This document shows, one piece after another, positions 37,823-46,234 of a DNA stretch of 64,000 nucleotides. Numbering within the stretch: position 1 is the first letter of the stretch; each line of letters begins with the position of its first letter. The stretch is from an uncultured Opitutia bacterium (GTDB taxonomy: Bacteria > Verrucomicrobiota > Verrucomicrobiia > Opitutales > Opitutaceae). Under the pieces are notes generated by a model. It was given only the letters and a program-made list of their open reading frames with translations. It did not search any database and was not told the DNA's origin. The stretch lies in NCBI GenBank assembly GCA_903855985.1, contig CAIOAO010000058.1, positions 1-64,000 on the forward strand. Direction: 5' to 3'. The position numbers and the translations under genes are program-made.

Positions 37823-38782
37823 ATGCGCAAGGTCATCACTGCTGCCGATGTCGAACGCCTGCTCCGCGCGGGTGAGAGCTTCGACACCATTCCGGCCGAC
37901 GCCATCGTCACGCCGTCCGCCCGCGATCTCATGCGCAGCCGCAAGCTGCCCGCCCGTTCCACGCCGACGACTGCGGCCGCACCCCACGCCTGCGACTGCA
38001 GCCAGTCGGTGGACCTGAAGAACCCGGCGGCGATCCAGAAGTTTTTCACGTCCCCCGCGGTCGAGGCGATCAAGGTCCAGATGTGCGACATCGGCCGGCG
38101 GATGTGGGAGAAGGACTACGTGGACGGCAACGGTGGCAACATCACGGTGCGCGTCGCGGAGAACCTCGTGCTCTGCACGCCGACGCTGATCTCGAAGGGC
38201 TTCATGAAGCCCTGTGACATGTGCCTGATCGACCTGGACGGCAACCAGGTGGCCGGCACGAAGAAGCGCACGAGCGAGGCGCTGACCCATCTCGGCATCA
38301 TGAAACGCCAGCCGAAGGCCCGGGCGTGCGTCCACGCGCACCCGGTGCACGCGACGGCGTTCGCGGTGGCCTCGGTCATTCCGCCCTCCTGTCTCATTCC
38401 CGAGGCCGAGGTGTTCCTGGGCGAGATTGGCATGGCGGAGTACCAGACCCCCGGCACGCCGGCCAACGGCAAGGCGGTGGGCGAGGTGGGGGTGAACCAC
38501 CAGGTGGTCCTCATGCAGAACCACGGCGTGATCACGTGGGGCGACAACGTCGAGGACGCGCACTGGAAGATGGAGAACATTGACGCTTACTGCCGCACCG
38601 TCTGGATCGCCTCGCAGCTCGGCAGCCCGCTGCACTCGTTTGGCGCGGACAAGCTGAAGGAGCTGATCGCGATCCGCCAAAAGCTCGGCATGTCCGACCA
38701 GCGGCTCGGCACCAAGGATTGCCAGCTCTGCGACCCGGGTGATTTCCGCGCCGCGCCGGTGAACCAGCCGCCGAAGACGTAA
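37823..38782 (+). CDS. class II aldolase (fuculose-phosphate aldolase-like) with N-terminal BMC-associated extension
   Basis: N-term MRKVITAADVERLLRAGESFDTIPADAIVTPSARDLMRSRKL; then DGNGGNITVRV, LCTPTLISKGFM, SEALTHLGI, ACVHAHPVHATAFA, VVLMQNHGVITWG. Confidence 0.9.
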   Translation: MRKVITAADVERLLRAGESFDTIPADAIVTPSARDLMRSRKLPARSTPTTAAAPHACDCSQSVDLKNPAAIQKFFTSPAVEAIKVQMCDIGRRMWEKDYVDGNGGNITVRVAENLVLCTPTLISKGFMKPCDMCLIDLDGNQVAGTKKRTSEALTHLGIMKRQPKARACVHAHPVHATAFAVASVIPPSCLIPEAEVFLGEIGMAEYQTPGTPANGKAVGEVGVNHQVVLMQNHGVITWGDNVEDAHWKMENIDAYCRTVWIASQLGSPLHSFGADKLKELIAIRQKLGMSDQRLGTKDCQLCDPGDFRAAPVNQPPKT

Positions 38783-38819
38783 CGATCGGGCGGTCCTGCC
38801 CGGGCTCGAATTACTCCCC

Positions 38820-39956
38820 ATGAAATCCCCGATCAAACTGCAGGCCGGCCAGCCCGGTTGGAGTTTCAAAAGCAACCGCGTGCAGGGTTTCCTCACCCGC
38901 ACGGGCGGTCATCTGGCGCCGGTGGTGTTCAAGCTGGGCCGCAAGTCGGTGCAGCCGTTTTCCATCACACCCTGGGCGAAGGAATCGCTGCCCGCCGCAA
39001 CCCCGACGATGCTGCGGGTGGCCCGCGGGGATTTTTTCTGCGCGCCCTTCGGCGGCAATGCCGCACCGTACCGCGGGGAGCAGCACCCGGCGCACGGTGA
39101 GTCCGCCAACCGGGACTGGACCTTTGAGTCGCTGGTGCGCGCCGGCGGCACCACGACCCTGCACACCTCGCTGAAGACCCGCGTGAGGCGCGGGCGCGTG
39201 GACAAGCGGCTGATCCTGCGCGACGGCCACGCCGCGGTGTATTCCGAGCACGTGCTGTCCGGCATGACGGGACCGATGTCGATCGGGACGCACCCGATGC
39301 TGCTGTTCCCGGACCGGCCCGGTTCCGGCACGCTCACGATGAGTGCGTTCAAAAAGGGCTTTGTGGTGCCGGGCGCCTGGGAAACACCGGCGGCCAAGGG
39401 CTACTCGCTGCTCAAGCTCGGCGCGCCGTTCTCGTCCCTCGAGCGCGTGCCGGCGGCCGCGGGTGGCACGGTTGACCTCACGCGTTATCCGGCCCGCCGC
39501 GGGTTTGAGGAGCTGGTGGAGGTGATCAGCGACGCGCGCCTGCCGTTTGCGTGGAACGCGGTGACGTTCCCGGGCGAGGGCCGGGTGTTTTTCACGGTGA
39601 AGAATCCGCGCGTCCTGCGCGAGACGGTGCTGTGGTTCTCAAATGGCGGCCGGCATTATCCGCCGTGGAACGGGCGGCACCTCAATGTCGTCGGCGTCGA
39701 GGACGTGACCGCCTATTTCCACCTCGGCCTCGCGGAGTCCGCGAAGCCCAACCTACTCACCCGCGCCGGCGCGCCGACCGCGGTGCAGCTCCGGCCCGAC
39801 CGGCCGCTGCGCGTGGCGCACATCATGGCGATGGCGGCGATCCCGCGCGGCTTCGATGCGGTGAAGAGCATGGTCCCGGCCAAGGGCGGGGTGACGCTGA
39901 TCGCGCGCAGCGGCCGCAAGGTCTTCGCGCCGCTGGACCTGGATTTTGTGCAGTAA
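38820..39956 (+). CDS. putative aldose-1-epimerase (galactose mutarotase)-superfamily protein
   Basis: FFCAPFGGNAAPYRGEQHPAHGESANRDWTFE...WFSNGGRHYPPWNGRHLNVVGVEDVTAYFHLGLAES. Confidence 0.55.
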   Translation: MKSPIKLQAGQPGWSFKSNRVQGFLTRTGGHLAPVVFKLGRKSVQPFSITPWAKESLPAATPTMLRVARGDFFCAPFGGNAAPYRGEQHPAHGESANRDWTFESLVRAGGTTTLHTSLKTRVRRGRVDKRLILRDGHAAVYSEHVLSGMTGPMSIGTHPMLLFPDRPGSGTLTMSAFKKGFVVPGAWETPAAKGYSLLKLGAPFSSLERVPAAAGGTVDLTRYPARRGFEELVEVISDARLPFAWNAVTFPGEGRVFFTVKNPRVLRETVLWFSNGGRHYPPWNGRHLNVVGVEDVTAYFHLGLAESAKPNLLTRAGAPTAVQLRPDRPLRVAHIMAMAAIPRGFDAVKSMVPAKGGVTLIARSGRKVFAPLDLDFVQ

Positions 39957-39980
39957 CGCCGGCGTCGCCGGTGCCACCGG

Positions 39981-40745
39981 TTACTTGGCCGTCGGTGGCA
40001 CCACTTCCAGTGTGCCGACGTTGACGCGGCCCTCGGGCATGGGCCGGTAGAAATCGAGCTCTGGCTTCTTGATCGACTTGTCGAAATACGGCGCCCCGGC
40101 CTCGAGCATCTGGGCGGCAATGGCGTTCAGGTCGCGGTGATCGGGATCATCGGCGACGATGACGGTTTTCCAGAGCATTTTGGCCTTGGCCTTCGGGTCC
40201 GGGTTGTACTCCCAGGCGGTGACCCGGATGAAGAGTTTCTCAAAGCTGGCCTTCTGCAGGTTCGCCTCATAGCCGGGTGTTTTCTCGTCCATGATCTGCT
40301 GGGCAAACGCCCCGGTGATGCTGACCTGCGGCGTCCCGTCCATGGTGGGCGTCTCGCCCTGGTCGCGGATGTAGGGATTCTTCATGTCACCGCGGCCGTA
40401 GCTGACGGTGAGGAGGATGTCGGGCTTGGTGCCCTTGGCGTAGGGGTGAAACCCATTGAGCTCCAGCTGGTGGAACAGCTGGCGCAGCATCGCCTGCTGG
40501 TCCACCGGCTTCACGAGCTTCTGGTCCGACTTGATGAGATCGATGGCAAAGAGGGCGAAGCTCTTGCTGTGGCCGCCCTCGTCGGGCGCGCTGGTCCGGT
40601 GGGACCACTGGAGGGACTTGTCCACGACGGTGGACCGCACCCCGATGGCCACTTCCTGCGCGCGGGCGGCGGGAGCCTGCAGGGCCAGAATCGCCGCCGC
40701 GAGGAACGGGGCGGACGAGACCAGGCGGGAGAGAAGGATTTTCAT
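39981..40745 (-). CDS. secreted protein, DUF4136-like (paralogue 1)
   Basis: Signal MKILLSRLVSSAPFLAAAILALQAPAARA; VAIGVRSTVVDKSLQWSHR...LTVSYGRGDMKNPY; similar to next gene. Confidence 0.55.
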   Translation of the reverse strand: MKILLSRLVSSAPFLAAAILALQAPAARAQEVAIGVRSTVVDKSLQWSHRTSAPDEGGHSKSFALFAIDLIKSDQKLVKPVDQQAMLRQLFHQLELNGFHPYAKGTKPDILLTVSYGRGDMKNPYIRDQGETPTMDGTPQVSITGAFAQQIMDEKTPGYEANLQKASFEKLFIRVTAWEYNPDPKAKAKMLWKTVIVADDPDHRDLNAIAAQMLEAGAPYFDKSIKKPELDFYRPMPEGRVNVGTLEVVPPTAK

Positions 40746-40812
40746 GGAGGAAAGTCGGTCCGGGTTGCCGGAGTGAGGCAATGGGCGGGCGAGGGAAGGA
40801 CGGCCGCGCCGC

Positions 40813-41619
40813 TCAGGGTTTTTTGGCCGGCACCACCTCGGGTGCGCCGACGTTCACGTGGCCCTCGGGCAGCGCCTCGTAGACGTCCACCTCCGGTTCC
40901 GTGATGTCGCGGTCGAAATACGCCACGCCGGCCTTGAGCATTTTTTCCATGACGCCGTTCAGGTCGCGGTGGTCGGGATCATCCACGACCATGGTCGTGT
41001 TCCAAAGCTGCCGGGCCCGTTCCTTGGGTTTGGACGGGTAGGCCCACGCGGCGACGCGGATGTAGAGTTTCTCGAAGCCGGCCTTCTGCAACTTGGCTTC
41101 GTAACCGTTGCCCTTCTCCTTGAAAAGCTGGGTGGGGATGCCGGTGATGGCGATGGAGGGGGCGCCCAGCGTCTGGCCGCCGCTGGAGGTGACCGAGGAG
41201 GAGAGCGCGTTGGTCTCCGTGCGGCCGCCGTCAACCTGGTACGGATTGCTGAGGAAACCGCGGCCGTAATAAACCGTGAGCACAATCTCGGGGTCCGCGC
41301 CGGGCGCCACCAGTGTGTAGCCGTGGGTGTTGAGCTCGGTGCTGAGCAACTGGAGAATGGCGGACTCGTCCACCGGCTTCACCAGCTTGTCCTGCGACTT
41401 GACCTGTTTCACGAGCACGATGCCGTAGATTTTGCCGTGGGGCTTGGCGGCCTGCAGCGAGGACTTCACCCGGCCGAACGGCTTGTCCACCACCGTGGAG
41501 CGCACCCCGACATCGAGCTGTTCCTGGGCGCGCGCGGCGGGACCGGTGAGCCCGAAGCCCCCGGCCGCCAGGCAAACGAGGACGAGGCAATATCCCGGGG
41601 TGGAGCGCAGTGGTTTCAT
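40813..41619 (-). CDS. secreted protein, DUF4136-like (paralogue 2)
   Basis: LDVGVRSTVVDKPFGRVKSS...LTVYYGRGFLSNPYQV...AYFDRDITEPEVDVYEALPEGHVNVGAPEVVP. Confidence 0.55.
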   Translation of the reverse strand: MKPLRSTPGYCLVLVCLAAGGFGLTGPAARAQEQLDVGVRSTVVDKPFGRVKSSLQAAKPHGKIYGIVLVKQVKSQDKLVKPVDESAILQLLSTELNTHGYTLVAPGADPEIVLTVYYGRGFLSNPYQVDGGRTETNALSSSVTSSGGQTLGAPSIAITGIPTQLFKEKGNGYEAKLQKAGFEKLYIRVAAWAYPSKPKERARQLWNTTMVVDDPDHRDLNGVMEKMLKAGVAYFDRDITEPEVDVYEALPEGHVNVGAPEVVPAKKP

Positions 41620-41897
41620 GGATGAGCGATGAGGCGCAGGGCGATGATCCAGGCGAGCGCGACCACGCCCATGACGGCCCACACGATGGATTCCCGCTTG
41701 GTCTTCCACGCGACAAACGTGTTCACCGTCGCCCCAATCAGCAATCCGCAGGCGACCGCGAGGGCGGTGTCGACCCCGCGGAACCGGCTGACGCAGGCCG
41801 CGACGCCCACAAAGCACAGGAGCCCACAGAGCGGAAGCCGGGCGCCGTGCGGAATGATGGGCCGCCTGGCACCGGGCTGGGCTTCCGTGCGAGTCAT
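41616..41897 (-). CDS. small hypothetical membrane protein
   Basis: Three hydrophobic segments; 4-nt overlap with the downstream gene. Confidence 0.5.
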   Translation of the reverse strand: MTRTEAQPGARRPIIPHGARLPLCGLLCFVGVAACVSRFRGVDTALAVACGLLIGATVNTFVAWKTKRESIVWAVMGVVALAWIIALRLIAHP

Positions 41898-41916
41898 GGG
41901 CGGAAGGGAGGGGAAC

Positions 41917-42249
41917 TCAGGCCTTCGCCAGCACGAGGTTGATGGCGGTGGTGAGACGCGTCCAATGATCCGTCTCGGCGGACAGCTGTTTGCGGCCGGC
42001 GGCGGTCAGCTTGTAGAAGCGCGCCTTGCGGTTGTTCTCCGACACGCCCCATTCGGCGGCGATCCAGCCCTGCGCCTCGAGTCGGTAGAGGGCGGGGTAG
42101 AGGGAGCCCTGTTCGACCCGCATCACCTCGTCGGACATCTGCTGGATCCGGTTGGCGATCCCCAGGCCGTGCATGGGCTCGTGCTGGAGGGACTTCAAAA
42201 TCAGCATGTCGAGCGTGCCGTAAACAAAGTCGGTTTTTTCTTTGGCCAT
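41917..42249 (-). CDS. PadR-family transcriptional regulator
   Basis: YGTLDMLILKSLQHEPMHGLGIANRIQQMSDEVMRVEQGSLYPALYRLEAQGWI. Confidence 0.95.
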   Translation of the reverse strand: MAKEKTDFVYGTLDMLILKSLQHEPMHGLGIANRIQQMSDEVMRVEQGSLYPALYRLEAQGWIAAEWGVSENNRKARFYKLTAAGRKQLSAETDHWTRLTTAINLVLAKA

Positions 42250-42347
42250 GGTGCGAATCTTCCGCCGTGGCGGGAGTTGCGTGCAGCCAATTCGTTTCCC
42301 CTAGACTGTCAAATGAAGAAGCGGCCGGCGGGAGATGGCCGGTGGTT

Positions 42348-43253
42348 TCACCCTTTGCGCAGGGCAATCACATCCTGCCGTTGGTCCCAGGCCGTCTCAT
42401 GATAGCCGAGGAGTTGCCAGCCGGGTTGCTGCACGAAATTCTTCAACACATACGACGGCAGCGCCAGGCTGATGCCGTAGCCGGGCGAGTCGGCATAGTC
42501 CACGTAGCCGAAACCGGTCCGCCGGTACTCCGCGAGGAGCGCGGCGATCGGCGCGTCCTCGAGGCCGTAGCGGTGTTTGCCGGCGACGAGATCCGCTTCA
42601 CAGCTCCGGCCGTGCGTGGTGCACACCACGATGCCACCCGGGGCGAGCAGGCGGTGGAACAACTGCAGGAACGCCGTCCATTGTCCGCGGGGCAGATGCG
42701 TCAGCAGCGATCCGCACCAGATCAGGTCGTAGGGTTCTCCGAGCGGAATCTGCGCGACGTCCACCGATGACACCACCGGGACGGCCCCGAAGGTGCGCGC
42801 GCAAAACTCCACGCCCGGTCGGTTGAGGTCGCACGCGGTGAGCTGCGCGGCGGGAAACGCGCGGCGGAGAAACCGCAGTACCCGGCCGTGGCCGCACGGC
42901 AGGTCGAGGATCCGGTGGAGGGTGGAGGCCTGCCGCCGCGCGGTGAAGAGGGCGGCCTCGATGCAGTGCAGCGCCGATGCGCCCACGTCGAAATAATGCT
43001 CCTCGTCGCCGCGGAACATTTCGTCGTCCGGCGCGATTTCCCGCCGGACGCCGACGAGGGGGTCGGGCTGGGGGACCCACGCCCGGCCTTCCTTGAGGCC
43101 ATGCAGGGTGAAATGCTGCCAGCCCGAGCCGACCACGCCGGCACGGATCGCCGCGGCGACGTCCGGGTGGAGCTGCACGTAGGCCTGCTCGTCGAACTCG
43201 TTCCGCGACGGCAGCGTCTGGGCTACGATCGGGCGCTGGGCGGATGCATCCAT
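42348..43253 (-). CDS. class I SAM-dependent methyltransferase
   Basis: RILDLPCGHGRVLRFLRRAFPAAQLTACDLNRPGVEFCA, YDLIWCGSLLTHLPRGQW. Confidence 0.88.
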   Translation of the reverse strand: MDASAQRPIVAQTLPSRNEFDEQAYVQLHPDVAAAIRAGVVGSGWQHFTLHGLKEGRAWVPQPDPLVGVRREIAPDDEMFRGDEEHYFDVGASALHCIEAALFTARRQASTLHRILDLPCGHGRVLRFLRRAFPAAQLTACDLNRPGVEFCARTFGAVPVVSSVDVAQIPLGEPYDLIWCGSLLTHLPRGQWTAFLQLFHRLLAPGGIVVCTTHGRSCEADLVAGKHRYGLEDAPIAALLAEYRRTGFGYVDYADSPGYGISLALPSYVLKNFVQQPGWQLLGYHETAWDQRQDVIALRKG

Positions 43254-43646
43254 GGGTCGCGGGGAGTGACGGGAATTGGCCGCATCAGGGGGCGGATTTC
43301 AGCCGCGGTCAACGCCGGGCCCGGGTCGCCCGCCGGCCTCCGCGAATTCACCACGGCCTCCAACGCGATGAACCTGCAGAAGCTCGTCGGACGGTGAGCA
43401 CGGCGGCGAACCCTGGATTTTAACCACGAAAGACCCGAAACACACGCAGGCGTCGGATCAGGAATCGCTCAGGCATGAAACGGGCTTGGAATTCCGGCCC
43501 ACGACAGTTCGGTTACGAACCGGAGAATAACTCCCTGCCTCATTGCCTTTCCCTAATCCCTCAGTCCCTTCTCTTTACCTCCCGCCCTTTCTCCGCCCTT
43601 ACCTCTTAATTCCTAAATCCTAACTCCTAAATCCCAACTCCCTCCC

Positions 43647-44693
43647 ATGCCCTACACCTGCAAAGCCTACTCCGCCACCAGCGCGACCTCGCCCCTTTCG
43701 TCCGCCACCATTTCGCGCCGCGAGCCCGGTCCGACTGACGTCCAGATCGACATCCTCTACTGCGGCGTCTGCCACTCCGACCTCCATTTCGCGCGCAACG
43801 AGTGGCATTTCACCCAGTACCCCGCGGTGCCGGGTCATGAGATCGTCGGCAAGGTCAAGTCGGTCGGCAGCGCCGTGAAGAAGTTCAAGGTCGGCGACAC
43901 CGTCGGCGTGGGCTGCTTCGTGGATTCCTGCCGCACCTGCCCGGAGTGCCTGAAGGGCCTCGAGCAATACTGCCCCACGATGACGATGACTTACGGCAGC
44001 ATGGACGCGCATCTCAACGCCCCGACGCTCGGCGGTTACTCCGCGGGCATCGTGGTGACGGAAGAATTCGTGCTGCGCATGCCGGCCAATCTGAACCTCG
44101 CGGCCGCCGCCCCGCTGCTCTGTGCGGGCATTACGACGTACTCGCCCATGCGTCACTGGAAGGTCGGTCCCGGCCAGAAGGTCGGCATCGTCGGCCTGGG
44201 CGGACTCGGCCACATGGGTGTGAAGTTCGCCCGCGCGTTCGGCGCGCACGTCGTGCTCTTCACGACCTCGCCCGGCAAGACCGCTGACGCCCTCCGGCTC
44301 GGCGCGCACGAGGTGGTGATCTCGAAGGACGCCGCCGCGATGGCGAAGCACGCCAACAGCTTCGACTTCATCCTGGATACCGTGGCCGCGACGCACGACC
44401 TCAACGCCTACTTCGAGCTGCTGAAGCGCGACGGCAACCTGACGCTGGTCGGTGCGCCCGGCGAACCGCTGCCCGTCGCGGCGTTCCCGCTGATTTTCCG
44501 CCGCCGCTCCCTGTCCGGCTCCCTCGTCGGCGGCCTGCCCGAGACGCAGGAGATGCTGGATTTCTGCGGGAAGCACGGGATCACGAGCGACATCGAGCTG
44601 ATCAAGATGGACCAGATCAACGAAGCCTACGAACGCATGCTGAAGAGCGACGTGAAGTACCGCTTCGTGATTGATATGGGTTCGCTCCGCTGA
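43647..44693 (+). CDS. zinc-dependent NAD(P) alcohol dehydrogenase (YahK/cinnamyl-ADH type)
   Basis: CGVCHSDLHFARNEW, PAVPGHEIVGKV, GCFVDSCRTCPECLKGLEQYC, GIVGLGGLGHMGVKFARAFGAHV. Confidence 0.95.
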   Translation: MPYTCKAYSATSATSPLSSATISRREPGPTDVQIDILYCGVCHSDLHFARNEWHFTQYPAVPGHEIVGKVKSVGSAVKKFKVGDTVGVGCFVDSCRTCPECLKGLEQYCPTMTMTYGSMDAHLNAPTLGGYSAGIVVTEEFVLRMPANLNLAAAAPLLCAGITTYSPMRHWKVGPGQKVGIVGLGGLGHMGVKFARAFGAHVVLFTTSPGKTADALRLGAHEVVISKDAAAMAKHANSFDFILDTVAATHDLNAYFELLKRDGNLTLVGAPGEPLPVAAFPLIFRRRSLSGSLVGGLPETQEMLDFCGKHGITSDIELIKMDQINEAYERMLKSDVKYRFVIDMGSLR

Positions 44694-44729
44694 AACGTAG
44701 CGAGCGGGCGAGGGGATTGGATGACGCAG

Positions 44730-44753
44730 GGCGGGGTCTCTGACCCCGCCTTT
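44730..44753. repeat. GGCGGGGTCTCTGACCCCGCC palindromic hairpin
   Basis: Perfect 9-bp stem downstream of the ADH gene; may act as terminator. Confidence 0.6.
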
Positions 44754-44948
44754 CAGGGTGGAACGCGGCGAGGGAGCCGCATCCCCTTGCTACCAGCGCG
44801 TTAGGGGCAACGCGCTCATCCTCCAGCCATCGCTCATCACCCATCACCTCCCGGGCTGGAGCCCGGGGATCTACGTACGACCCGTAGGTATTTCCCCGGC
44901 GTGACCCGGGGCAACCGAAACGGCAATTTGGGGTCAGTTACCCCGCCG

Positions 44949-45314
44949 ATGAAGACGCATTCCAAAGTCCAGCTGCTCGTGGTGATCAGCGTGATCGTGG
45001 CGAAGTGCGTCAGCCTGCAGCAGCAGTTCAGTGCGGACGGGGCGGTTGCGGTGATCCTTTTCGGGGGCGTCGCGCTCCTCGCCTCGGCAGCACTGCTGCG
45101 CCGTTCCACCGGCCTGGCTTTCGTCGTGGCGATGGGCGCGACTTTCTCCGCCTTTGGCCTGGTCCGGGAGTTTATCTTCGCGGAGAGCCATTCGCTCGTC
45201 ACCGGCCTGCTCTTTGCCCGCGAAGAGGCGATGTACCTCGTTCTCGCCTACTGCCTGTTCAACCTCTGGGCGGAGTGGCGGGTCACGGCGGAGCGAGAGA
45301 GTGTGAAGGCGTAA
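44949..45314 (+). CDS. hypothetical membrane protein
   Basis: MKTHSKVQLLVVISVIVAKCVSLQQQ..., hydrophobic helices. Confidence 0.55.
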   Translation: MKTHSKVQLLVVISVIVAKCVSLQQQFSADGAVAVILFGGVALLASAALLRRSTGLAFVVAMGATFSAFGLVREFIFAESHSLVTGLLFAREEAMYLVLAYCLFNLWAEWRVTAERESVKA

Positions 45315-45321
45315 GCTGACA

Positions 45322-45428
45322 GGTGATGGGTTATGGGTCTTGGGTGATAGGCGATAGGAATTGGGTTCTGGCAGGGAAATACCCTGCCTCCGGCACAACC
45401 CATTACCCATGACCAATCACCCCTGACC
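45322..45428. repeat. intergenic inverted repeat of GGGTTATGGGT / ACCCATTACCCATGACC units
   Basis: Palindromic arrangement between convergent genes; related strings near 26.7 and 52.26 kb. Confidence 0.55.
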
Positions 45429-45440
45429 TTGTGCTCGGAC

Positions 45441-45980
45441 TCACTTCTTCGCGCCTGACTCCGCCAGCGCCTTCAAATTGGCGAGGCCGCGGTCGAAATC
45501 GCCGCCGATCATTTTGTCCATGCTCACGAACATGCACATGACCTTGGCCATGTAGTTTTTGTCGCCGTACATCGCCCACGTGACGGTGGTGCCGGCGCCC
45601 GCGGGCTTGAGGAGGAATTCGGCTGTGGCGGTGTCCTCCATCGGCTTGAGGAACTCCAGCTTCACCCGGACGAGTTCGTTCGGCGTGCTGGCGACGATGG
45701 TCTGGCGGCCCTCGCCGATCTTGCTGTTGCCCACCCACGCGTTGCTGGCGCCGACGCCGCTGGCCGGGCCGTCGTAGGTAATCTTCGCGGCGGGATCGAG
45801 CTGCAGCCACGGCGACCAGGCCTGGGTCTGGCGGAGATCGTTGAGTTGCGGGAACACCGCGGTGGCGGGAGCGGCGATGGTGACGGAGCGCTCGACGCGG
45901 TAGGTGTCGGACTGAAACGCGCCCGCGATGAGAATCACGGCGACGACGGCCACAAGGACCAGGAGGATTTTCTTGATCAT
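45441..45980 (-). CDS. SRPBCC-family (polyketide cyclase-like) protein
   Basis: TYRVERSVTIAAPATAVFPQLNDLRQTQAWSPWLQLDP...TVTWAMYGDKNYMAKVMCMFVSMDKMIGGDFDRGLANLKALAE. Confidence 0.88.
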   Translation of the reverse strand: MIKKILLVLVAVVAVILIAGAFQSDTYRVERSVTIAAPATAVFPQLNDLRQTQAWSPWLQLDPAAKITYDGPASGVGASNAWVGNSKIGEGRQTIVASTPNELVRVKLEFLKPMEDTATAEFLLKPAGAGTTVTWAMYGDKNYMAKVMCMFVSMDKMIGGDFDRGLANLKALAESGAKK

Positions 45981-46075
45981 GGGAGGAAGGGGTTGGGGGT
46001 GGGACCTGGGCAGCCTCAGGCCAAGCCCCCGGGGGCGTCAATTCCCCGCTGATCAGGCAATCCATCCGGTGCAGT

Positions 46076-46172
46076 TTTATCGCAAAAGCGCGGAGAGGCG
46101 AAACCGCGGAAACGGAATCAGAGCTCGGCAGGGCTGCTCCTCAATTCTACTCGTCCGCGCTTTTACGATAAA
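46076..46172. repeat. GCGGAG-family inverted repeat (copy 1, diverged)
   Basis: TTTATCGCAAAAGCGCGGA ... TCCGCGCTTTTACGATAAA. Confidence 0.65.
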
Positions 46173-46234
46173 TTCCGGGTCCGTCCTTGTCCGTCCTCCT
46201 CCTTCCGGATTCGCTTCCGGTGCTCCCGTCCCGC

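Noticed and set aside
43560-43646. Pyrimidine-rich CCTAAATCCTAACTCCTAAATCCC stretch before the alcohol dehydrogenase as a riboswitch
   Set aside because: No convincing secondary structure; looks like short direct repeats of the same leader style seen elsewhere in the window.
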